From NCBI GenBank assembly GCA_944472135.2, contig OX235263.1:14863517-14927516 (forward strand): 64,000 nt of DNA, read 5' to 3'. Positions 12,216 to 27,900 of this stretch are shown here, one piece after another. This DNA comes from Trichobilharzia regenti. Lineage: Eukaryota > Platyhelminthes > Trematoda > Strigeidida > Schistosomatidae. The notes beneath the pieces were generated by a model. That model was not told where the DNA came from and did not search any database. It was given only the letters and a program-made list of their open reading frames with translations. The number at the start of each line of letters is the position of its first letter. Position 1 is the first letter of the stretch. The position numbers were made by a program, and so were the translations under genes.

Positions 12216-13125
12216 ATTTTAGAAAAAATACGAGTCAGACAATCTATAGAGAAGCAGGTGAAGCGTTAGACACACACACACACAGAGCCGATCAGCTGCA
12301 GATTCTTGCCCATTAGGTTATCAAAAAGTAGTGGTCGATTAGAAAACACTATTTTTGACTATATTGCAAAGAATACGACTCTCAGGGATTGTAGGATCCT
12401 TTATTTAAGAATGTCGGCAACTGGGTCACCTTTGAATTCAAGGCTCACATAACACTGCACTTGTCTTGGGTACAGATGACAAGTCCCCCTTAATAGGATT
12501 TTGGCTTATGACATGTGGTGGTGGACATCCATTTTCGATCAAAACGTTTCTTAGAAGATCTAACTGTTACTTCATGGCATCAAGAGTTACACATACATAT
12601 GCGTCGACCATGAGTGGCAAGTGATCAAATCAGGTTTTGATTTTCGATCAATAAGTACCCAGCTGTATTAATTTTTTAAAATTTATTCTACTAGATGATA
12701 GGGTATTTGAAATATGAGGACTAGGGGACAATTATAAGAAAAGTGGTATATACATATACTTACAATTATACAGCTATGATAAATAAAATTGCCGAAAACA
12801 GTCTTTTCATTGGTCTATGTGGGTTTTTTCTTAGGCTGAGGAACATATCAAGTAATTTTTTAAAAAACGCGAGTTGAACTAACGAAATGTTTTTAATGAA
12901 GTAAATTATTACTATTTTTTCTAATTAGCGTGATTTATTATTTTTTCCTTTTAATTCTATATTCTACTGAAACTGATTAGCTAGCTGTATGACCTAATTT
13001 ACTTTTATTGTCTTAATAATGCATTGTTATATCTGTTGTTAATTTTATTGAAATCAATTAATCCTTTCCTTTATATATGTATATTTTAAGTAAGCCTACT
13101 CAATTAAGCTGTATGCATTCCACCG

Positions 13126-13127
<2 letters not shown>

Positions 13128-13167
<40 letters not shown>
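13128..13167. repeat. (TA)n microsatellite
   Basis: About 20 TA units. Confidence 0.95.
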
Positions 13168-13169
<2 letters not shown>

Positions 13170-13217
13170 ATTAGGCTCGATAAACATGAATAAAACCTAT
13201 TAGTAGGTTCTATCCCT

Positions 13218-13315
13218 GATGCGGTTGGTTATGCGTGGGTACTGCTGAAGGGTTCTCAAACTAGGTTGAAGCAGCTGTCAAATACTGCCTGGTTTCCAAC
13301 GGTTCTCTAGTTGAA
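13218..13315 (+). mobile_element. SINE family 1 3' portion, degenerate
   Basis: GGTACTGCTGAAG, CAGCTGTC and GGTTCTCTAG occur in SINE order on the plus strand. The ribozyme-like core is damaged: the GAAAC segment has become GAAGC. Confidence 0.55.
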
Positions 13316-13489
13316 ATCAGCAATGAGGATAATCGGTTGGTATTGGAAATTGAAGATTTTTGAGAATACTTCAGTTCCAGGTCTTGCAGTACATGTTAGA
13401 AAGGCGAATGAATGTTTATCTTTCAGTTCTTATGGTATATTCACTTTGGGAAGTACAAGTGAATTTTTAAATATAGTTACGGTTGAATC

Positions 13490-13935
13490 CAGTCAGGCTG
13501 ACAAGAACTCAGTTACCTGGAAAGTCCCAACCGGAAGCTGCTACCTTGATGTGGTGGTCGGGCTTGAACACCGCAATGACCCAACAAGCTATACTGGCTG
13601 AGACTTATGTCTCGCAAGGTCCTACCTTGCCAGAAAGGTTGTTTGGATAGCGGTTAGACAAAAAGCAGCTACCCAATCCAATACTATGATTCAAACAAAT
13701 TCACAAAATATCATGCCGGATCGGTCGGGGCCCGGATTAACAACGACCGCGCTTCCTGCTGCCGTGTTACAGGGCAGAAGCGATAAATATGCTATTGAGA
13801 CACACCAAATAAAAAAGAACAAACAAAAACAGGCCGCGTGTGACCGGCCTCAAGCAGTTGTCCCCTGGACTCTGCGGTCACGCAACCAACTTCCATGGTG
13901 TGGGTAGCCGGGAAGTAACAATCGTCCTTACAATC
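13490..13935 (+). repeat. dispersed repeat, possible LINE 5' leader
   Basis: Shares long blocks with 54200-54790, such as GATGACCCAACAAGCT, and a common end with TAGCCGGGAAGTAACAA versus CAGCCGGGAAGTAACAA. No conserved protein is apparent. The second copy ends in CAGACAGACAG, the RTE tail motif, so an RTE relationship is possible but unproven. 13936-15500 holds no recognised feature. Confidence 0.55.
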
Positions 13936-15524
13936 CGAAATGCACACGAAACCTCTCTAATACTCACTTGGAAAGTATCTTTTTAAATGTAGCAGACTAT
14001 GAGACTCACTTTTAGCGTGAGAACCGATCACCCAACCCAGTTAGCTAAGCTTGAGTCTGTGAATCTGGTTGGGAGCTAAGTACTTAATCCGATGAACCAC
14101 TTGAGAATGATATTTATCAACGTGAATGAAATTAGAAGGTGGGGAATTTTTTGTCTGTGGTTTACTCTTTTTACGATATCACCACTTATTTGAAAACAAA
14201 ATAAATGAGAGTGGACTTTTAGCGACTATGACAATATCATTTTTACTACAGTACTTTTTCCATACTAACATATCCCTTCAGATAGCTAGTTTCAGATATC
14301 TAACCATTCATGATACTCGTCTTATTATTTGATTCAAGTGTACAATTGGTTATAATCAGATTGATAAACGGGCGAAAAATTAAGTGCATGAGCCTGAGGA
14401 AACCTAATTTCAACATCCATTTTGAAGCTAGAAAAACCACCAACAAAATATAAATGTGATGAACTATCACTGGTAGGGAAAGAAATGCCATTATTTCAGA
14501 ACGTTAATGTGTGTATTCTAGAAGGATTGAGGTGGAAATTACAATTAAATACATATACCTTATTGTGAACGACTCCAGCCGATATCACAACTAGTCGCCA
14601 ACCACTGATTTTGACCATTTAAAAAAACCTATAATCAAACAACCTATCTGACTCAGTTTAACAGTCAATTGGTACCATATTTTTGTCCAATCTATTTTCT
14701 TGTTCTCCAAAGTATGTTTACTTTTTGGTTTGCCAGTGAAGAGACCAACTCAGCATGCGAAATACATACACTAATGGATAAAGCTTCACAACTGCATTGT
14801 TTGAGTTATATTCTTTAATCTAGGTCAATTAATTCAAATTACTGCGTAGAACACATGGCCTTTGTCAGGTGAGACAACAGTGGCATAGAAATTTAAGCTT
14901 ACCAATCAACAGTTCGTATTTTAATACTAAGTAGTTCGATATACCACAAAGGCATTTGCTCTTTATCATTTCCAAAGTTTTCACTAAATTTGCCAGATTG
15001 TTGTTATTCATACGTGATGTTTCAAAGTGTGCAATACTAACAAGTTCCTACGGTGGGTTAACAGTTAGTGATACAGTGCACGGTGGAATAAGAAAACAGT
15101 ATTAAGCTCGTTAACTAATATTAATTAGGTTTAAAAGAATCCACTGGAAAAGAGAATTTCAAGGAAATACATTGAAGAATTGCTGAACAATAAAAAAAAT
15201 ATGCCGTCGATAGTACAGAACGATATTCATATTCAATGTCTTTACTATGAAAAGTGATACAGGACATATAAGTGAAGAAGTAGACTACAAGCTAGATCTC
15301 GTTCAAGCTTTAGAATGGTAAAAATGCTAGTGCATATCACGGGAAAATGAACCAATTATTGTGATGAGTTGGGATTATTTAGTTCATACTGTTACTGATA
15401 GTAATAATAATAGTAATGTGAAAGGTTATATTGAACGAAAATGATACTAACGCTAGACAAACATTAAAGCACAAAGTGTTTATCTGAGGAATTAAGAGTG
15501 TAAAATATTCCCACATTGTCATTT

Positions 15525-16225
15525 AAAAAACAATCTCTTCAGGTTCTTACAATTACAAAACATAGTATTTGTTGTCGTTACAATGATGGCCAGTTGTGAG
15601 GTGGATACATTTTTTTAACGTAGAAAAACAGATTAGCAGTTATGGGGTGTCAAAATGAATAGTATTTTTGCGACAAACGTGCTCTGGGCTGAAATCGATT
15701 ACAAAATATTGCAAAATGAGAGACAATGGTGGTGATTAGTGATGATAGATTTGCAGAGTGTGGGGGTAGGAAAATTGACAGGTCAGTCCAAGGTGATAAA
15801 AGGTGTCAGGTGAATGAGTGGCTAGTACAAAGTGATATGTATTAAAGAGTAGATAGTAAGACTGCAATGAGAGGTTCATAATGAAATAAGGAATATGTGA
15901 AATGAAACAGGTGGAGGCATATATTGAGAAAGGAGATAATATCACTAATAATAAGTCCGGATAGCATAAATGAAAAATTCGGTAGTGTTGAGGGAAGGTT
16001 TGCATGAAGGGCATAAATTATGACGAATCATAATAATAATAGTAATTGTAATTATAATATTTGTAATAATGAGCAAAGGAAAAAGAAAAAACAAGAGGAT
16101 TAAGGGGAAGGAGTACTCCCATATTCGACGTTAAAAATGTATCCACCGCATAACTGGCCCTTATTGTAACGACAACAAATATATTTTATAATTGTAAGAA
16201 CCTAAAGAGAAATTATTGAAGAGAA
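15525..16225. mobile_element. non-autonomous DNA transposon-like element with about 95-bp terminal inverted repeats
   Basis: The left end 15530-15626 and right end 16124-16219 are inverted copies sharing TTGTTGTCGTTACAAT and GGTTCTTACAATTA. The interior of about 500 bp is AT-rich without a transposase. The same element at 2652-3875 is interrupted by an RTE fragment. The superfamily cannot be assigned because the target duplication is unclear. Confidence 0.65.
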
Positions 16226-16435
16226 TATTCTTCGTTCAGACTGACTTTTATCTGAGGAAGGCATATAACTACCCCTTACTAAGTGTATGTATAAGAGTTT
16301 TTTACGTCACAATGCTTTCATTAGGCACGCTTCACATAATTCGTCTACGCAAAACCATCATAGAGAGTTTACAACAGAGCCAATTATAAAACAGATTTAA
16401 CAGCACTGTGTAATGTTTTCGCCTCGAAGTTATTA

Positions 16436-18854
<2,419 letters not shown>

Positions 18855-19785
18855 TATCAAAGACCTCCGAAACAAATGACAATCTTCGTTTTAAGCGCGC
18901 ACTGACCACCCTAGAAATTCACCTCCAGTGATTGATACTAACAATAAGATTTAGTTTGGGAATCTTTTTGTATTATTCTTTAGCGTAAGTGTGTGCTGGA
19001 TATGTTACTCAGGTTAGTTGGCTAACTGATTTCCCTTTGACCAGTAAAGCTTACTGTGGACAATTGGGCCTCCACTTTTCGTGAGGCACTGCTATGCTGT
19101 GCGATGGCTGCAACCAGTCGTTTCACATATTTGCAAAGATCTTATGCCGCTTACCTATAAGGCATGCCGTAAGGTATTATTCCAGTAGTTGCGCAAGTCT
19201 TATATTAGCTGTGTATAGGTAAATCGGCAGCTGGACGTCTAATAACATATTGCTTCAAAATAAATTGATATAAGCAGGTATAAATTGAAGTTGCTTCTCA
19301 AGAAAATGCATTACAGACACACGAAAGCACCTCAAAGGCATCAAGAAGGCAACGGCTATGAAAGAGATCAGGAAATCAAGATAATCTGTTAATAGTTGCG
19401 GACGAAACCTTGAAGATCTACGACAGGATGAAATGCTATTGCCTCAAAACCAGCTGTTTAGATAGCTCAGGAACTCAGTGAGACTATCTAAATATGTGGA
19501 AAGAAACTAAATAAGCTGAAAAATAATGTCGCATATAACTTCTCTCTAAGTGCGGAAGGCAAATAATTCAAAAAATATCACTCCCAATAAACCACTAGAA
19601 TTCAAAGATGGAAATATGAGAATTTGCTATGATTGGATTGAGGGAAGTGCGAAAAAGGGAAAAATCCATTGCTTGATTGAAGGCTTGTTCGGGCTGCGGT
19701 GTGAAAACCTTAGGATACTAGGTTCTCGAACAGCGGGCACTGTGAAACAAGGATATATTTTAAACATGCTTACTCCATGTGTACA
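18855..19785. other. region upstream of the GOT1 start and beyond, nothing else recognised
   Basis: It should contain the GOT1 5' untranslated region and promoter on the minus strand. I could not identify a trustworthy promoter element or another gene by eye. Confidence 0.4.
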
Positions 19786-19789
19786 TTAT

Positions 19790-20245
19790 TATCATATTGA
19801 TGATGCCTCTCAACTGGAGTCCTTCATGTGCATAAAATTAGAATATATTAGTATAAGATGCGATTCATTGTTATTTTCCCAAGCACGTGTAATCCATCCA
19901 ACTCATCGGTTTTTTTGTTAACGCAAAGTCAATATCTCTACATTTCTTGGCATGGTCCGTTGAATCACCGGTTCTCAGATTTTTCCCACAAACTAAAAAG
20001 ACGAAAACACAGCAACCATGTAATTAAACCGGAAATCATGTAATTTAAATATGTAATTTAAATAGTACTTATCGATACCTATACAACTGGTGTGTCTCAC
20101 ATAGCTGAAAATATATATATATACCTTATTATAATTTCATTAACTAAGCTTACAAACCGTATGTGTAATTTATCGAATTGATGACGCCCGTAAACTGGCG
20201 TCTCTCATGTACAAAAATGGGAATGTATTATTATTATAATTAGGA
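19790..20245 (+). mobile_element. CR1-like LINE 3' UTR fragments
   Basis: 19860-20245 aligns with the 3' end of the LINE at about 30735-31083, sharing a CATCCA block, a T-run then GTTAA, and GTAAACTGGCGTC followed by CTCATGTAC. A second, more eroded version of the end block sits at 19795-19860. No coding part remains. Confidence 0.6.
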
Positions 20246-20634
20246 AAGAGCTTCTTCAACTGGAAGAATAATTCGAAGGTCTTTAAATCAAAAACAAGTT
20301 TACTGTTAGCTGAAGACCTCAGACAAAAGATGGATAGGTTTATGTCATAGCTTAGAGTCATTGCTCATACTAGAGTTACTTTAACTTGGTCAATGATCAA
20401 GTAATGCAAAAGAATGACATAAGTAAACAAGTAGAGGCTTGGCCTCCTTTATGATTTGTAAAGTTTCTCTTCCCCATTAGACAGTGTCGAATGATGAACA
20501 CTCTTTTGTGTTTAACTGGGCTTCTACTCCTCACCAAGATGCTTATTAAGCAGGTTCCCAGCAATGGCAACGCTGTGGTGCTGTCTCATTTTTGGTTTGC
20601 CGGGATTAGACTGGTTTGAGTGCTTCGTATTGAA

Positions 20635-20965
20635 CTGGCGTCAGTTAGAGAACCACTGGAAAACCTGTTAGTACTGGCTTGTAATTTTATCGGTATGAAC
20701 CCATTTTCAGGGTTTCAACCCAGCACTTTGCGGCTACAAGGCAGGCCGGTTAACCATTAAGCCACTGGGACCCGAACTAATGGGCAACTCATGAATTCTT
20801 ATCACGGTGAATTTACGAAATAGCGTGGCTGCCAGCGAAATTTATCGGCGAGTATTCGTATTCATGTCCTACCTGCTGTGCTCCACTGATCATGAATTCA
20901 CACTAGAATTCAGGTATCTAGTTACTTGAATAGGGCCAGTCACCAGTGAACGTCAGACTGATATT
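20635..20965 (-). mobile_element. SINE family 1, diverged
   Basis: CGTCAGTTAGAGAACCACTG, then a tRNA-like body with AACCATTAAGCCACTGGG and the head region near 20935. The ribozyme segment is unrecognisable. 20246-20634 and 20966-21285 hold nothing further. Confidence 0.65.
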
Positions 20966-21289
20966 CAAGTGTTGTTTTTATGGATCTGGCCAGTTTCAGG
21001 ATTTCATCATGAGCTGACATGAAGAAAAAATTGCATCTAGCCTCAGTAGCATTTGAGGTAGCACGTCACTGTTGGCGGCATTTGGTAGGTCAGTGCACGC
21101 GTTCGAATTCACAGTTCTTGAGGATCTCCCTACAAATGCGGTTCTGGACCCATTGTGGGCTAGTATTGCCTATTCTAAGCACAGACTTTTTAAATAATAG
21201 ATAAGGCCCTTACTAATAAATCAATGATGCCACGGTCGGAACTTACTTTCACATACTTCGGTAGTTTGTTTATTAATAATCATGTATAT

Positions 21290-21370
21290 TCCCACTTTAT
21301 GAATATGAGGGACGCCAGTTTACGGGCATCGTCAATGTGATAAGTCATATATACATGGAGAAAGCATATT
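21290..21370 (-). mobile_element. CR1-like LINE 3' end fragment
   Basis: GGGACGCCAGTTTACGGGC is the reverse complement of the end block found at 20180 and 31025. Confidence 0.5.
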
Positions 21371-21742
21371 TACGATTTTTCACTAGCACAGGATATATAT
21401 ACATACGAGGAGAACTAATGGAATAATGTCAGTAAGCACACTTTAAAGAAGGTTAAACAATTTATGTGGTGTGATCCTAGGCACCATTGTTTTTTTGAAT
21501 TTGTCGAAAACGCGCGTGATAACTGGAGGCTGTTTTACATGTAGTCGATATGGTGAGCTATTAGCGAAAGTATGAAAATGGCTTGTAAAAAGTCAGTTAT
21601 TCCGCCGACAATAATGTTTTTCAACAATATTATCTGCAAGAAGTTCACCACATCAGTTAGTATCTATTTAAACATGCAGAAAGTTTTAACGAATCAGCAA
21701 CCAGTGAATTTTTTATTCATTCCGGGCAGTAAACAGATTGAC

Positions 21743-22047
21743 TGTTGGAACGACAAAAGAAAAGAGTCAGGCAACAGATTGTTCATTAAGGGAATCGACA
21801 CGTATTTATATATATTTCATGTACATTATTATAGCTTATTTAAGCAGACAAACAGTCTTCTGTCTGGTTGTTTCTTACAGAAAGTTATCTTTGCATCTCT
21901 TTGTGACTGTTTCTTGAATGAGGGGCCAAGTCTGCCATGATTGGTTGTTGAATCAATCTTGTTCATATTTTCTCATCACCAATATTTGCGGCTTATCCGT
22001 TGACGTAAAATGTTGTCTACCATTATGGCTAGCCTGCTCTCACCACA
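21743..22047 (-). mobile_element. solo LTR, family X
   Basis: Matches the LTRs at 60297-60601 and 63163-63492. On the minus strand it begins TGTGGTGAGAGCAGGCT and ends in CA. It shares an internal CATGTACATTATTATAGC block with the 60297 copy. No target duplication is clear here. 21371-21742 and 22048-22900 show no convincing gene; short open frames at 22085-22560 lack family features. Confidence 0.65.
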
Positions 22048-22924
22048 CTGCCAACGAATTCATACAAAATGACGAATGAAGCACTCAGGAGCGGGCTAGT
22101 CTCGGTAGTGTCAATACACTGTTGTAACATCTACTGACACATGCTACTCCGTCAAATCTTTTTGAGACAGGATCGCAGTAGTCGCTGCATGACCTGCATC
22201 GTTGTCCTGTAAGCAATTGACCTCCGCTAGGAACGCTGCAGGGGTTCATCAAGCAGGCACATATACAAATGAATCTTTCATGAGCATGAAGTGTAGTGGC
22301 AGTCTTCCGTGTATGTGAAAGGGACATTGTGACAAACTGAATGCGCCAGTGAGCAGAAAATTTTGCTGTGATTCTTCCCGAAACGGCAGGAATATACAGC
22401 TAGTCTTGTGCCGACTATGCAATCGACCATCACCTTCTGGTATTGGCAACTGTTTAGCGACTGTAACCTTACGTGTCTCGCCTCTTGTTACATTCGCATC
22501 ACGTTCAATAGAGAGGCCACTTCTATTCTTGGTAGATGACATTAAGTACGTTGTATTCTAAGACCCACTTCTTTCAAGTGTTTCAAGACCAATCGCCGCT
22601 TTCCCATCTGTGTGGCCAAAGACTTTGATATCAGTGAAATACACCACGAAGAAATTTGCGAATAGCCCCATGTGAATGTAGATGAACAATCAACGAACGT
22701 CCAGTGGCCCTGCCTCTTCGAACTAAGTCAGTTTTCACTGGAATTGACAATCCCTGCTGGGCCCTTACTGTCTTTCGGTCGTCGAAAAACAAAACAAATA
22801 CTATCAGAAGCATTGATACACATTATGTTAAATATCGCCTGGTACGTTCGGATCAGGTGATGCGTTTGTACGTGTTTTCGTTTATATTCATTTATTGGTT
22901 ACTATTAATTGATCTTTAATAACG

Positions 22925-24903
22925 ATGGTTAAAAATTCTAAAAAGTGTGTTTGTGTGAACACCAGTAATTTAGAAAATAGCACCAGCTCGTCAAAAAACA
23001 CTTTACCACCCCTTATTATTAGTAGTTCACCAAACATAAAGACTCGAACATAAATCTGACCCCAGTAATACAGGTGGAAGATGTTCTGTCTGAAAAAGTA
23101 AAGCTCTCTTACTTAACAAGCTTAATTAAAGAGATGCAGCTACAGATAGTGTTGGGAGAAAAATCGGCAAGTAAAAGCGATCCAAAACTCAGTAAGAGCG
23201 GTGTCATTGGGTGCAATCTTAGAGTACATGAGAGCACATCTCGAAAACCTGCTGACCTACATGAGGTTGACATAGACGCACAAACTATGGCTGACCAGAA
23301 ACTACTGGCAGACCACACTCAATCTGGATCCAAGCCAGAGAGTCCCGCAGTAGAAACTGCAAGAAAGACCATAAAGCCCAGAGTCCCACTCTAGACTTCG
23401 ACATACCTCCCTCGTAATAAGTCTAAAAAATGACAATGTATGGGTAACAAAGCACATTCCCAAAAGCGTCACGCAGAATGTGAGTAAGAATACCCCTTCC
23501 CGAACCAGAAGTAACATGCCTAGCAACGCGCATAACTTCGGAATGCAACGTAGAATGGATCCTCAGAATATATGGAGCACTAAACGGGACCCGTATATAG
23601 GCACCATATTAATGAAAATTCTCGTCCAGACTCTCGCACTATCTATGTTAAACCTCATCAACATAATGAGAACAGGTCGACACTTCATCCCCTCAATAAC
23701 TTCACTCACACACGTGATGTGAGCCAATATGCATACGACTATGAAAGATCCATGAGGTACAACTACCAAGGTAATCTTAACACAGGGTACCTGGGTCCAG
23801 CAAACTACAACGGAAATTGCAGTGCAAACCATATGTCACCAATAGGTGAACGCGGATGCCAACCCATGGATGCTAAAAGTCAAAATATGCAACAGGATTA
23901 TTTTCGGCTGCAGCAAACAATAGCCCAACTCGCTGTACAGTTCATCCAGGAAATAGTACACACACTGACTCTGTCCCACCTCAGGACCCCTACATACATA
24001 AAGTAGGGATAGTAGCAAGTAACCACGTTAACTTCTCCTCCAATAACTCTGGTTTACTAACAATTATGCTCCTGAATTCTCCTTAATAAAACAACATCGC
24101 TTCGCTTCCTGGCATACATAGAACGGCCAACACTAATAATGGTGACTGAAACCTGGTTTACTACTGATATACCTGACACAAAGCTAGTAATAGACAACTA
24201 CGGCATCTATAGGAACGATAGAGTTGACAAAATAGGAGGCGGTTGCCTAATATATGCCTATAAATCCACTAACTCCAATGCTTTCAATAACCCAACTACT
24301 GACAAACTCCCAGAATCTAAGTGGGTATGCATTCACACAAACGAAAGTAAAATTCTCGTGGGATGTATATACAGACCCCCCAATAGCCCTGAAATGACTG
24401 ATATAACTATTGCAGAAATACTAGAGCATGTAGCTACGCTGGACTTCGACTACAAAGTAGTATGTGGAGATTTCAACTTACCTGGAGTACACTGGGATAC
24501 CTGTACAGGACGAAGAATCCATAACGAGCTACTACAAAGCATAGACATAGGAGGATGGAAGCAGTGCGTACGCCTCCCTACAAGGAACCAAAATACTTTT
24601 GACTTAATCCTCTGTCATAACATAGAACCCATCTCGATAGAGGCGGGAAATAAACTCGATAACAGTGATCACAACATATTGTACTGCACGCTACCCCTCC
24701 GACTAACAACTAAATACACACCTAAAAATTCCCCGGTGCGCTATCAATATAGGGACTATAAGAATGCTGATTGGGAATTCCTATCAGATCTGTTGAGAAG
24801 TTCTGACTGGGAAGAATACTTCATCAACAATAACTTAGAAGCGTCACTTGAGATTTTCTACGAAACAGTTGGCTCAGCAAGAGACACAATCGCGCCCCTA
24901 AAA
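22925..24903 (+). mobile_element. CR1-like LINE, 5' part: ORF1 remnant and endonuclease
   Basis: A candidate ORF1 starts at ATG 22925 but is broken by stops and shifts (readable pieces 23074-23394 and 23719-24006). From 24139 an open frame encodes an apurinic-type endonuclease: VTETWF near its start, KVVCGDFNLPGVHWD in the middle and NSDHNILYCTLPL near the end. The frame is cut at about 24903 by the Rex1-like element inserted in the opposite direction and resumes at 28166. The true 5' end of the LINE is not defined. Confidence 0.75.
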
Positions 24904-27900
24904 TTATTATTATTATTATTATATAAGCTTTATTCCAAATCAGTACTTGTGATACAGAATGGAATTCTCAGCATTTTACTACAATATTGCATCCAGTTTT
25001 TACATTAACAATAAATAAAGTTCTACATAGATTAAAGATTATCTCAACAACATATTAGTATGTCGGTAGCAAAGCCAAAATTAAAATGTTTGAAGGTGTT
25101 ACAAAAGTAGATACTACTAGCATATTTACTGGCGTAAGCGATAGCAAAATGGTCGAGATATACAGAGTGTAAAAGAACAACAAGAATGTTTTAAGTAGAG
25201 TTTGCAAGGAAGAGAAAAACAAAACAGCACTTAACAAAAATAAAGACAAAAAAGGTAGAGAGAATGGAAAAGAGAGAAAACGTTGTACCTATAAATGATG
25301 TGAGTTGGAAAGACGAGATTCATTGGTTCTAGTGACTATTTAATAAGTTAAAGGTTTCATGCCTGATGCATTCTTTATCACACAGAACACGGGCTAGGTA
25401 GGGTATGGATGAGTTTTTGTACTTACTAGTGCGGGCATATAGTTTCCTATATAGACTTCTTGTTTTCCCTGAAGAGATACATGGGGAGAGTTGTGAGTGT
25501 AGAGGGTGTTGTGAGTCAGATAAAATGGACTTCGCCCATTTTTCACATGAGTCCATGTGCCTGTCCACCAGAATGTTAACAAGCTGGCTAAGTGGTAAAC
25601 TGCTTACCCTGCTGACAACCTTTAACATCCTACGTAATAAGGTATAGTCTTTCTTCAATAGCCCAGGAAAGACTAAGGGGGAGCAATAGAGAATTATAGG
25701 CAGAATACGGGAGTTAACAAATTGTAGTAGTAAGGGTTGGGTTACACCAGAATGTCTTAACTTCTTGATGTAGAAGGTAAGACGGTATATTTTCTTGGAA
25801 ATCGTCAAGATATGAGACGACCAGGAAAGATCAGAAGATAGAGTGACGCCTAGGTATTTAATTTCCGACTTAGTTTCTATTTCAGTGCCATCTATGTTGC
25901 ACACCTCGTGAGCGCTAACCAGTTTGTTTAGGTCAGATTTATGCCTAAAGGTGAAATTAACTGTTTGGCATTTGGAGGGGTTTAAGGTTAGACCGTTTTC
26001 CTTGGACCATTGGCTAATTTCTGATAAGAAGCCATTTAGTTTAGAGCAGTCACTTTGACATTTGACAGGTAAAGATACAGTTAGGTCATCAGCATATTTG
26101 ACAAAGTTAATATCATTTGAAGACGGTAGGTCATGTAGGAAGAATGAAAAGAGAAGTGGGGAGAGTACAGCACCTTGGGGGACACCAGATTCAGTGAGCA
26201 CAGCAGAGGAGGATTGACCTTTGTATACGGTGTACTGCATTCTGTTTGAAAAGTAGGAATGCAACCACTTAGTGACCCAAGACTCGGTTTGTGTCGTGGA
26301 GAGCTTATTTAGCAAGAGACTTCTAGGTACAGAGTCGAAAGCAGAAGTAAAGTCAAGAAACGTGCAGCGGACATATTTGGCACCTTTGTCTAATGATGAG
26401 ACAATACTGTTGTGTAAGACGGCTGCAGCGTCTAAAGTACTCCTACCCTGTCTGTAGGCAAATTGTTTGGGGTCTTCGAAGCTTTTAAGGGAGGGTTCGA
26501 GTTTAAGAAGTATTAGTTTTTCCATGAGCTTTAGAAACGGGGAAGTGATGGCGATGGGTCTGAACTTTACGTTCTTGCTATTGCCAGGTTTAGGGACAGG
26601 GACTATTTTAATGTCTTTCCATGGAACAGGTACAACGTTTTCGGAGAAAGAAGCATTTAGGATATTAGTTAGAGGAGAACATAAAGCATCTGCACATTGT
26701 TTTAGGACATATGCAGGTATGCCATCAGGGCCAAGACTATGTGAGGGCTTAAGAGTTTTAAGACATTTCAAAACATCGAGAGTATTGAAGTCCTGGAAGT
26801 TATCAGCTACAAGATTGGTAACATTAGAAGTGGTTATGGTAGAAGGAGAGCGTATAAAAGACAGATTAAGAGCATTAACATCACAAGAGGGAAAAACATT
26901 ACATCGCTTACTATTGCCAGTAATTTCATTGAAAAGTTTCCACATGCTGTTTGGAGATTTGCATGATAAAAGTGTTTGGTTATAGATAGCATTAAGATTT
27001 TTGATTTCAGATTTGATTTGAGCATTTATCTTTTTAAGTCCTAACTTGTCTTTGCATTTATATAACATTTCTTTTTGCCTGCGAAGTTGTTTGAGATGGG
27101 GAGACGAAAAGCGGTCGAGGCGTTTGAACAGTGTTTGTTTGGGACAGCATATGTCAAGGCAGAACTTAAGATAATCCATTATATTGGTGATTGAGTCATC
27201 TAATGTACTTTCATAGAATAGATCCCAGTTGGTATCTTTTAACATGCATCTTAGATTGAGTAAGTTGTCAGATGTGTAGCTTCTTTGTTGTGCCTTCGTG
27301 GACAGGTGTGAGAAGATTTTAATATGTGTTTTGCTGTATATTTTTGGCAAAACGCGGACAATGCAGTGATCGGAGTTATGTATCGGTGAACGTCTACGTG
27401 TTTCATATACTCCTTCATCATTGGTAAAAACCAAGTCAAGGGTTTTGTCAAGTCGAGTGGGAAATTTGACTATATTTGTGTGACCAAGAGCTTCAAGAAA
27501 GGAGCAATCTGATGTGTTGAAGTCTCCAGTAATAACGGATAGAGAGTTGTCGAAGTTGGCAGCAGCAAACATGGTGAATTCATCAGCAAAATTAGATAGA
27601 TCAGATGGAGAGCAACTAGGAGAAATGTACATGTTTGTAATATAGAATTGTTGATATTTGGGGAGGTGTTTGGGGCGACATTTGACAGTAATACAGTCAA
27701 TGAAGTCATTTGAGAAGGTGAAGCAGATGTTATTTGAGACAGACCATTTGGAGTGAATAAAAGTTGCAACGCCACCACCATTTTTCTTATTACAACATTG
27801 ACGGTCTTGTCGAAATAAAATAAAGTCCTTTAGTGAGATAAGGTTGTCATCATACAGTTCATGCAACCACGTTTCTTGTAATGCGATTATGGCAGTGTTA

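Noticed and set aside
21572..21940. 122-codon plus-strand frame
   Set aside because: Its second half lies in a solo LTR and it has no conserved motif; an accidental open frame.
26467..26985. 172-codon plus-strand frame
   Set aside because: It is antisense to the intact Rex1-like LINE coding frame and has no motif of its own.
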